Below are positions 1 through 5,245 of a DNA stretch of 5,245 nucleotides, one piece after another. Within the stretch, counting starts at the first letter, position 1. Each line of letters starts with the position of its first letter. A program made the translations under genes and the position numbers. The DNA is from a bacterium (GTDB lineage Bacteria > Planctomycetota > UBA1135 > UBA2386): contig DRKG01000405.1 in assembly GCA_011051855.1 (NCBI GenBank), positions 1-5,245 of the forward strand. The letters run 5' to 3'. Below the pieces are notes generated by a model. The model was given only the letters and a program-made list of their open reading frames with translations, searched no databases and had not been told where the DNA came from.

Positions 1-1137
1 CTTGCGCACGCGGTCGGTGGCGACGTGGGGCCAGCGGCCGCGGTACGCGAGGGCGCTCGCCAAGCCGGTCTTGCCGCTCGCCGGCGGTCCGCAGACGACG
101 ATCCAGCGAGCACGGTCGCATTCGACCAGGCAGGCGGCCGCGAGCCGCAGGTGTTCGAGCGCAGACGTGCGGGCGCGTTGCCGGTCGTCGGGCGCCACTT
201 CGGGCTCGGCCGCGGCGAATGCCGCGACCTTGCCGCGCACCATCGCGCGGTAGCTGCTCAGCAGCGGCAGAAGCGCCGGCAGTTCGCGGTCGCCGCTGTG
301 TTCGACGTAGGCGTCGACGAATGCGTTCGCGAGTTCATTGGCGCGGCGGTAGCGCAGGTCCATCGCCAGGAATGCGACCTCGGTGGCGACGTCCCCGCAG
401 CGGAACGCCGGTTCGAACTCGATGCAGTCGTAGATGACCGGCGGCGAGGTCATGCACACGTTGCGCGCGTGCAGGTCGCCGTGGCCGTCGACGATGCGCC
501 CGTCGTCGGCGCGGGCGCGCAGGGTCGGCAGGGCCGCCTCGAACGCGCGCGCGCTGGCCTCGCGTGCGGCGTCGAGCAGGCGTAGGGGCAGACCGTGCTC
601 CGGCACGGCCGTCAGCTCGGCGAAGTTGGCCGCGGCGAACGCTGCCAGTCGGTCCGGGTGACCGATCCGAGTGACCTCCGCGCCGCGCTCGGCCTCGCGG
701 TGGAAGCGCGCGACGATCGCCGCCAGGTGGCTCATGTCGTTGCGACCGACCCCGCCCTCGGCGACCAGCACGTCGAGCATGCGTTCCTGCGGCAGTCGCC
801 GCATGACCACCGCGACGTCGAGGTCTTCTCTGCGTTCGTCGTCGCCGATCGCGGCGAACCGCAGCACTCCATCGACGCGGCGCAGCGCCGCTGTGCCGAG
901 GTAGACGTCCGGGCAGAGGCGGCGGTTCAGGGTGACTTCGTCGCGGCATGCCTGCCGGCGCGCGGCCAGCGAGGTGAAGTCCACGAACGGCAGCCTCACC
1001 GCCTTCTTGAGCTTGAAGACCCGTTCGTCGGTGATGCACACCACCGACAGGTGCGTCTGCACGATGTGGACCTCGCGCACGCCCGACGGGTAGCAGTCGG
1101 GGCGCGCGAGTTCGTCGAGCAGCGCTTCGGCGGTCAT
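1..1137 (-). CDS. Bifunctional APH-like kinase / P-loop ATP-binding protein (3' end cut by window edge)
   Basis: The 379 codons seen run from an ATG at 1137 to the left edge without a stop. The N-terminal two thirds resemble an aminoglycoside-phosphotransferase/protein-kinase-like fold. Residues about 39-54 (RVFKLKKAVRLPFVDF) match the family's nucleotide-binding Lys region. Residues 217-226 (DGHGDLHARN) are the catalytic loop with Asp221 and Asn226. YDCIEF at 236-241 places the metal-binding Asp at 237. A second domain begins near 345 with the Walker A sequence GPPASGKT (350-357), followed by ATDRVRK, as in the zeta-toxin/chloramphenicol-phosphotransferase-like half of this family (COG2187 fused to COG0645). 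Its Walker B and lid lie outside the window. The physiological substrate of these fusions is not established, and antibiotic resistance should not be assumed. The start codon overlaps the stop of the upstream 33-residue gene (TGATG), which implies translational coupling to the ligA unit. The family call is firm; the function is open. Confidence 0.9.
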   Translation of the reverse strand, partial: MTAEALLDELARPDCYPSGVREVHIVQTHLSVVCITDERVFKLKKAVRLPFVDFTSLAARRQACRDEVTLNRRLCPDVYLGTAALRRVDGVLRFAAIGDDERREDLDVAVVMRRLPQERMLDVLVAEGGVGRNDMSHLAAIVARFHREAERGAEVTRIGHPDRLAAFAAANFAELTAVPEHGLPLRLLDAAREASARAFEAALPTLRARADDGRIVDGHGDLHARNVCMTSPPVIYDCIEFEPAFRCGDVATEVAFLAMDLRYRRANELANAFVDAYVEHSGDRELPALLPLLSSYRAMVRGKVAAFAAAEPEVAPDDRQRARTSALEHLRLAAACLVECDRARWIVVCGPPASGKTGLASALAYRGRWPHVATDRVRK

Positions 1138-1238
1138 CAGAACATGCCCGCCGCGAGGTAGCCGACGTAGAGCAGCAGCCCGAGCGTCACGCCGAGCAGC
1201 AGCAAGCGCACGTAGTGGCGCAATGATCGGTCGCTCAT
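1137..1238 (-). CDS. 33-residue single-pass membrane microprotein between ligA and the kinase gene
   Basis: The frame starts with an ATG at 1238 that overlaps the ligA stop (ATGA) and ends with a TGA at 1139-1137 that overlaps the next ATG (TGATG), so it fills the gap between two real genes exactly. The product has a short basic N-terminus (MSDRSLRHYVR, with Arg4, Arg7 and Arg11). One hydrophobic segment of about 22 residues, from Leu12 to the C-terminal Phe33, contains a G16xxxG20 helix-packing motif. The positive-inside rule predicts the N-terminus in the cytoplasm and the C-terminus at or beyond the outer face of the membrane. There is no cleavage site, so it should stay as a membrane anchor. 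A GGA in the ligA tail (CTGGAACAGGC just before the ATG) is the only hint of a ribosome site. I do not recognise a family. It may simply serve coupling, or the peptide may act with either neighbour. Existence is well supported by spacing and hydrophobicity; the role is unknown. Confidence 0.72.
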   Translation of the reverse strand: MSDRSLRHYVRLLLLGVTLGLLLYVGYLAAGMF

Positions 1239-3253
1239 GCCTGTTCCAGTAGCGCGACGAAGGCGTCTTCGTCGAGGATGCGCAGGCCGAGCTTCTCGGC
1301 CTTCGCGAGTTTGCTGCCGGCGTCTTCCCCGGCGACCACGTCGGTGACCTTCTTGCTGACGCCGGAGGTGGTCTTGGCTCCGAGTCGTTCGACCTGGGCC
1401 TTGGCTTCGTCGCGCGTCATCTGCTTGAGGCCGCCGGTGAACACGAACACGCGCCCGGCGAGCGGGCCGCCGTCGATGCGCTCGGCCGCCTGCGGGGCTA
1501 CGCCGGCCTCGGCGAGAGCGCCCAACGTCGCCCGGTTCTTCGCAGAGGCGAAGAACTCGGCGACCGACGCGGCGACCTCGTCTCCGACCCCGTCGACCGC
1601 CAGCAGTTCGGCATTGGTGGCCGCGCGCAGCCGTTCGAGCGTGCCGAAGTGCTGCGCGAGGTCGCGGGCGATGGTCTCGCCGACGTGGCGGATCCCGAGG
1701 CCGTGCAAGAAGCGCGCGAGCGGAGGCGACTTGCGCGCCTCGATCTGGGTGAGCAGGTTGTTCACGCTGCGGGTGCCCCAGCGCTCGAGCGCGACCAGTC
1801 GCTCCTTTTCGTCGCCGAGTGCGAACACGTCTTCGACCGATCGCACCAACCCGGCCGCGACCAGTTGCTCGACCTGTTTGGGGCCGAGCCCCTCGATGTC
1901 GAACGCCCGCCGGCCGGCGAGGTGCACGATCCGCCCGACGAGCTGGGCGGTGCAGTCGATGTTGCTGCAGTAGAGGAACTTGCCGTCGAGGTGCAGCGGG
2001 CCGTCGCACGCCGGACAGGATTGCGGTGGTTCGGCCGGGCGAGAATCGGGGCCGCGTTCTTCCGTGAAGACGCGCACGACTTCGGGGATCACGTCGCCGG
2101 CTCGCTGGACTTCGACCACGTCGCCCTCGCGCACGTCGCGCTCCCTGAGCAGCGCCCAGTTGTGCAGCGATGCGTTGCTGACGGTGACGCCGGCCAGTTC
2201 GACCGGCTCCAGGTGGGCGACCGGCGTGACCGCACCGGTGCGGCCGACCTGCGCGCCGATGCGCAGCACCCGGGTGCGGCCGAGGCGCGGCGCGAACTTG
2301 TAGGCCAGCGCCCAGCGCGGCGTGCGTGCGGTGCGCCCGAGCCGTTGTTGCCACTCGACGTTGTCGACCTTGGCGACGATGCCGTCGAGTTCGTAGGGCA
2401 GTTCGTCGCGCCGTCGTTCGAGGTCGTCGTGGAACGCGAGCACGCCGTCGATGTCGGTGCACAGTTCGCTCGGTGTCGCGACCTCGAAACCCCAGCGGGC
2501 GAGCTGCGCGCGCAGTTCGCCGTGCGTCGCGAAGGCGATGCCGTCGACGTGGCCGACCGCGAACGCCAGGAAGTCGAGCGGTCGCCGTTTGACGACCCGC
2601 GGATCGAGCAGCTTGAGCGTGCCGGCGACGGTATTGCGCGCGTTGCGGAACGTGCCCTCGCTGCTGGTCTCTTCGCGCCGCTGCAGCGCCGCGAACCCGC
2701 GTTTGGACATGATGACCTCACCGCGGATCTCGATGCGGGCCGGGAACGGGCCGTCGCCGGCGAGGCGCTGCGGCAGGTTGCGGATCGTGCGCAGGTTGCG
2801 CGTCAGGTCCTCGCCACGCTGGCCGTCGCCGCGCGAGAGGCCGCGCACCAGCACGCCGTCCTCGTAGAGCAGGTTTGCGCTGACGCCGTCGAGCTTCGGT
2901 TCGCAGTGCCAGGCGATCGGCGTGTCGTCGGCGAGCGCCAGCAGCTTCTGCGCCCGCGCGAGGAACGCGCGCACCTCGTCGGCCGAGCGCAGCGACTCCA
3001 GGCTGCCCATCTGCGTCAGGTGCTCGTGCGACGGGAACATGCCGCCCTTCGGCAGCGGCGCGCCGACCGTCTGCGTCGGCGAATCGGCGGTAACCAGCTC
3101 CGGATGCTCGGCCTCGAGCGCGCGCAGCCGCACGAACAGCTCGTCGTATTGCGCGTCGGTCAGGTCGCTGGCGCCGTCGTTGTAGTACTGCTCGTCGGCA
3201 GCGCGGATTCGTCGGCGGAGGTGGTCGATTTCGTCGGACGGGTTCACCGGCAA
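1235..3253 (-). CDS. ligA: NAD+-dependent DNA ligase LigA
   Basis: This cytoplasmic enzyme seals 3'-OH/5'-phosphate nicks in replication and repair, using NAD+ and forming a ligase-AMP intermediate. At 672 residues it has the normal family length and all domains in order. The Ia domain has the NMN-binding YY...DAQYDEL (23-39). In the adenylation domain the catalytic Lys120 lies in EPKLDG, followed by RGDG (141-144), RGEV (177-180), DGIVAKV (290-296) and RWALAYK (313-319). The OB fold begins at about 325 (VGRTGAVTPVA at 336-346). A Cys4 zinc finger uses C413, C416, C429 and C434. Helix-hairpin-helix repeats lie at about 445-575 and a BRCT domain at about 596-672. The start shown is TTG at 3253; GTG at 3247 is an equally good choice, and neither has a Shine-Dalgarno sequence. 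An in-frame TAG upstream limits further extension. It is the first gene of a unit in which the next two frames overlap head to tail. No key residue is missing. Confidence 0.97.
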   Translation of the reverse strand: MPVNPSDEIDHLRRRIRAADEQYYNDGASDLTDAQYDELFVRLRALEAEHPELVTADSPTQTVGAPLPKGGMFPSHEHLTQMGSLESLRSADEVRAFLARAQKLLALADDTPIAWHCEPKLDGVSANLLYEDGVLVRGLSRGDGQRGEDLTRNLRTIRNLPQRLAGDGPFPARIEIRGEVIMSKRGFAALQRREETSSEGTFRNARNTVAGTLKLLDPRVVKRRPLDFLAFAVGHVDGIAFATHGELRAQLARWGFEVATPSELCTDIDGVLAFHDDLERRRDELPYELDGIVAKVDNVEWQQRLGRTARTPRWALAYKFAPRLGRTRVLRIGAQVGRTGAVTPVAHLEPVELAGVTVSNASLHNWALLRERDVREGDVVEVQRAGDVIPEVVRVFTEERGPDSRPAEPPQSCPACDGPLHLDGKFLYCSNIDCTAQLVGRIVHLAGRRAFDIEGLGPKQVEQLVAAGLVRSVEDVFALGDEKERLVALERWGTRSVNNLLTQIEARKSPPLARFLHGLGIRHVGETIARDLAQHFGTLERLRAATNAELLAVDGVGDEVAASVAEFFASAKNRATLGALAEAGVAPQAAERIDGGPLAGRVFVFTGGLKQMTRDEAKAQVERLGAKTTSGVSKKVTDVVAGEDAGSKLAKAEKLGLRILDEDAFVALLEQA

Positions 3254-3281
3254 GGGGTGGTGGAGGGATTGCGAGTTGGGC

Positions 3282-3316
3282 TTGTTGATGACCTACCGAT
3301 CCGGTAGACTATCCGC
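3282..3316 (+). promoter_or_regulatory. Putative promoter for the small secreted gene, possibly leaderless
   Basis: TTGTTG (3282-3287) and TAGACT (3305-3310) are separated by 17 bases and resemble a sigma-70 type -35/-10 pair. A start site about 7 bases after the -10 would fall at or next to the ATG at 3317, so the mRNA would have little or no leader. This agrees with the absence of any purine-rich ribosome site before that ATG. The -10 call is by eye in GC-rich DNA and could be chance. No comparably good promoter was seen for ligA on the opposite strand. Confidence 0.4.
3293..3307. promoter_or_regulatory. Perfect inverted repeat CTACCG-atc-CGGTAG, candidate operator
   Basis: Two perfect 6-base arms are separated by 3 bases. 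They lie between the divergent ligA and secreted-protein genes and overlap the spacer and -10 of the proposed plus-strand promoter. Symmetric sites of this CTACCG/CGGTAG kind resemble operators of TetR-type dimeric repressors, so a repressor site acting on one or both directions is plausible. No regulator gene is in the window. A small RNA hairpin is a less likely reading, because the stem is short and no T-run follows. Confidence 0.45.
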
Positions 3317-3651
3317 ATGAAGACGCCCTGGAAGGCTCTCTCTCTGTAGCGCTCTCCGCAGCCTGGGCACCGGCGCAGGATGTCTTGCCCACCGGGAGCT
3401 GGTCCGGTGCTGGGGTGAAGATCGAGGCCCAAGGTATCCCGTTCCGCACCTTCTTGATTGAGGTCACGAATGGCAGCGGTATCTACAATCTCGCCTATCA
3501 TGATAGCGGTTGGTACGTCAACGGATGGCCGCCGACGCGTCGTGCTAGCGTGACCGAGATCGATGGCCAGTGCTACTTCTCCATGGACCATTGGGATGCG
3601 ACGTTGGGCATATGGATCCTCGGCGAGTTCGTGCTGTTGACGCTGGAATAG
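3317..3651 (+). CDS. Small secreted protein, reading frame broken in the signal peptide by a (CT)5 tract
   Basis: An ATG at 3317 opens a frame that stops after ten codons (TAG at 3347-3349). The adjacent frame is open through to the TAG at 3649-3651 but has no ATG, GTG or TTG before a TTG at 3385. Removing one CT unit from the CTCTCTCTCT tract (3336-3345) joins them. The result is a classical signal peptide (basic MKTPWK, hydrophobic ALSVALSAAW, A-P-A cleavage before Gln20) and a mature domain of about 91 residues, 110 residues in total. The mature part is rich in aromatic residues and predicted beta strands (e.g. SGIYNLAYHDSGWYVNGW) and has a single Cys. I recognise no family. The fit of the two halves shows that this was, or can be, one gene. 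It may be phase-variable, a pseudogene or a base-calling error. The 21-base gap to the next gene suggests co-transcription. Confidence 0.65.
3336..3345 (+). repeat. (CT)5 dinucleotide tract inside the signal-peptide codons
   Basis: There are five tandem CT units between G3335 and G3346. The tract lies exactly where the upstream and downstream reading frames disagree. Four or seven units keep the frame open, while five or six close it. Such a short tract slips less readily than the long repeats of well-known phase-variable genes. Confidence 0.8.
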
Positions 3652-3672
3652 GCGGTATGCTGTAGCGAATGC

Positions 3673-5245
3673 ATGGCCAGGACACGTAATGTGAGGAGAG
3701 AGCAAACCGCCCGCCCGCTGTCCGTCATGCTGGTCGCAGTGGCCGTCATGGGGATTGTGTTCGCGACGAACTGTGCGCGCGAGTACAGGCCTGTTCCGTA
3801 TGTGCCGACCGATGCGGCGCCGATCGTTGAGCCTGTTACAGATGGTGTGCCGGAGGATGGCGAAGAGCTGGTCACCAGACGGTCGGCGACACCGCATGGC
3901 GACCTGAGCGTGTTCTTGTCGGTCTGGTGCGCGGTGTCGGGCCAGCGCCTTCGGGCTGAGTGCACGAGTGGCGACTGCGGTGCCTGGGCGTTGCTCGATC
4001 GGGCCGCCCGGCTTGTCGTCGCTGGCGATTCGATCGTTGTGCGCGCGCAAGGCTACCTGACGGCCCGTGTCGCACGCGAAGGTCTCGTGGACGGGCAACA
4101 CCTCCGGGTAGAACTGCAGCACGCCCGATGTCAGCGGTTGCGTGTGGTGGCAGCCTCCGGCCAACCGGTTCCGGGCGCCACCGTCTACGGCGCCCGGCTC
4201 GCGCCGCTCACAGGCATCTCGTCGGCACCCGTGCTCGCAAGTTATGGAGTCGCCGACGAAGACGGCTGGGTGAGGATGCCGCTGTGGCAGCGAGCAGTGG
4301 TGTATGCGGACGGCGGTGAGCTGGGCCTGTCCGCGCTGACCCGGTTGGATCGCCGGTCCCCCGAGGTGGTGGACTTGGTCCTCGGGCCGCCTGCGAGGCT
4401 TGGGTTCCGCTGTGACGGGGAGCCGATTCGTCAATCCGGCATGCTGGTAGCAGCGTTGCCCTTCGCGCGGTTGCCATTCGAGATCCAGGAACCGAGTCGA
4501 GGATGTCGGCTGCCGCCAGCGGAGTATGCCATACTCGCAGGAATGCCTGCTTCCAGCAATCTGATGCCGGACAGCATGGATTGGCGGGCGATGAGGCCTG
4601 GCGAGTGGACATGGATAGATCAGGCGTCGGGCAGCCGTATACGCGTCGTTGATGATACGGGTGCTCCGGTGACGATGTTCCGCGTGGCATTCGAAGTCGA
4701 ATCATCTTTCGGGTTCGCTATCGGACAGCGCGAAGTCAACGACAAGCGGGGCATCTACCGGCTGGATGGCTCGCTCGAACGAACGCTGGTTGGATATCAG
4801 AGTTTGCCCGTGCATCTCGTCGTCTCGGCGCCGGGCTTCGTTCCGAAGAAGGTGGTGTGGAATCACGGCGGATCGGGTACTGAGCAGACGGTGCGTCTGC
4901 AGCGCTTGGTTCCAACGCTCGTGCGGTTTCGGAATGAGCTTGGAGAGCCGCTGTCTCGGCCGATCGTGCTGTTTCCCGAAGGGATCAACAAGGCGTGGGG
5001 CGGTGGCCACGAGTTCTACGCCGGGGTGCCTGCAGCCGTCGGGGAGTCCGTGATGCTGCCGTCTTCGGGGCAAGTGTCGCTGTGGTCCAGTAAGTGGGGC
5101 GGTGCCTCCAGATTGGGTTCCATCGACATGGCCGACCGCGCCGCGGAGGGGCACCTGGACGTGGTTGTGAGTGGACTTGGTAGTCTCATGCTGGAGGGGG
5201 GTGCGGATGCGTGGACGTGGCTCGGATGCGTGGGGCCTGACGGAC
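3673..5245 (+). CDS. Exported or membrane-anchored multi-module carboxypeptidase-regulatory-like protein (3' end cut by window edge)
   Basis: The 524 codons seen run from an ATG at 3673 to the right edge with no stop. The N-terminus has a basic stretch (MARTRNVRRE), then a hydrophobic segment (about residues 16-32) and Cys34. This is a signal peptide (possible V-F-A cleavage after 31) or an uncleaved anchor. The Asn before Cys34 argues against a standard lipobox. An acidic, Pro-rich linker (38-66) follows. About four beta-sandwich modules then appear, near 78-150, 154-238, 322-409 and 415-500. Their recurring openings are of the type RVVAASGQPVPGATV, RVVDDTGAPV and RFRNELGEPL, the hallmark of carboxypeptidase-regulatory-like (Ig-like) domains; DEDGWVRMPL and DKRGIYRL are the matching turn-and-strand parts. 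No catalytic motif is visible. Such proteins usually act outside the cytoplasm as adhesive or structural parts, but the role here is unknown. It follows the small secreted gene by 21 bases with no Shine-Dalgarno, and its codons carry more A/T at third positions than ligA. Confidence 0.82.
   Translation, partial: MARTRNVRREQTARPLSVMLVAVAVMGIVFATNCAREYRPVPYVPTDAAPIVEPVTDGVPEDGEELVTRRSATPHGDLSVFLSVWCAVSGQRLRAECTSGDCGAWALLDRAARLVVAGDSIVVRAQGYLTARVAREGLVDGQHLRVELQHARCQRLRVVAASGQPVPGATVYGARLAPLTGISSAPVLASYGVADEDGWVRMPLWQRAVVYADGGELGLSALTRLDRRSPEVVDLVLGPPARLGFRCDGEPIRQSGMLVAALPFARLPFEIQEPSRGCRLPPAEYAILAGMPASSNLMPDSMDWRAMRPGEWTWIDQASGSRIRVVDDTGAPVTMFRVAFEVESSFGFAIGQREVNDKRGIYRLDGSLERTLVGYQSLPVHLVVSAPGFVPKKVVWNHGGSGTEQTVRLQRLVPTLVRFRNELGEPLSRPIVLFPEGINKAWGGGHEFYAGVPAAVGESVMLPSSGQVSLWSSKWGGASRLGSIDMADRAAEGHLDVVVSGLGSLMLEGGADAWTWLGCVGPDG

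Noticed and set aside
25..1161. Plus-strand frames opposite the kinase gene (25-585, 595-1161)
   Set aside because: The minus strand encodes a coherent kinase and P-loop protein across the whole stretch, and the plus frames show no recognisable motif.
1137..2462. 441-codon minus-strand frame overlapping the ligA 3' half
   Set aside because: It is an Arg-rich out-of-frame shadow of ligA. Only its last 33 codons after the ATG at 1238 are kept, as a separate small gene.
1649..3307. 552-codon open frame on the plus strand opposite ligA
   Set aside because: It is antisense to a ligase with every motif intact. The frame stays open because of the GC-rich third positions of ligA, and its product is a low-complexity Arg/Glu/Ala/Val-rich sequence with no domain.
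3338..3349. Programmed -1 ribosomal frameshift at the CT tract
   Set aside because: The direction fits, but CTCTCTG is not an X-XXY-YYZ slippery site and re-pairing after slippage would be poor. No strong downstream structure was evident by eye.
3385..3651. Taking TTG 3385 as the true start of an 88-residue cytoplasmic protein
   Set aside because: The codons just upstream in the same frame spell the hydrophobic and cleavage part of a signal peptide, so this start would fall inside the mature secreted domain.
3673..3780. Lipoprotein attachment at Cys34 of the large plus-strand protein
   Set aside because: The residue before the Cys is Asn (A-T-N-C), which is not a normal lipobox. A signal peptidase I site or an uncleaved anchor is more likely.
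3244..4434. 396-codon minus-strand frame running from within the large plus gene into ligA
   Set aside because: Its product is a His/Arg/Gln-rich composition typical of an antisense shadow. It would overlap the ligA start, whereas the plus frame shows a signal segment and repeated beta modules.
4208..5154. Minus-strand frames of 165 and 150 codons opposite the large gene
   Set aside because: They are antisense to the continuous plus frame and contain no motif.

Overview
The window is GC-rich bacterial chromosomal DNA. Two divergent transcription units flank a short intergenic region at about 3254-3316. No taxon can be fixed from the sequence alone. The high GC, the near-absence of Shine-Dalgarno sequences, the style of the DNA ligase and a large surface-type protein built of carboxypeptidase-regulatory-like modules would fit a planctomycete or a similar environmental lineage. 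That assignment is a weak inference.

Minus strand (3253 down to 1): a compact three-gene unit. It opens with ligA, a complete NAD+-dependent DNA ligase of 672 residues. The ligA stop overlaps by ATGA with a 33-residue single-helix membrane protein, which is easy to miss because it lies at the tail of a much longer spurious reading frame. The stop of that small gene overlaps by TGATG with a kinase-fold/P-loop fusion protein (an aminoglycoside-phosphotransferase-like domain followed by a zeta-toxin/chloramphenicol-phosphotransferase-like ATPase). The fusion protein runs off the left edge after 379 codons. The tight overlaps point to one polycistronic, translationally coupled mRNA.

Plus strand (3317 to the right edge): first a small secreted protein whose reading frame is broken inside its signal peptide by one CT unit in a (CT)5 tract. 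With four (or seven) CT units the frame is restored, giving a clean signal peptide and a 110-residue protein. This may be a phase-variable switch, a recent lesion or a sequencing error. After 21 bases comes a large exported or membrane-anchored protein (at least 524 residues, cut by the right edge) with about four Ig-like beta-sandwich modules of the carboxypeptidase-regulatory type.

The intergenic region holds a perfect 6-bp inverted repeat (CTACCG-atc-CGGTAG). It sits inside a plausible promoter whose predicted transcription start nearly coincides with the ATG of the small secreted gene, so that gene may be leaderless and operator-controlled. The right half uses codons with clearly more A/T at third positions than the ligA side. 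No RNA genes, CRISPR arrays, insertion sequences or convincing terminators were seen.
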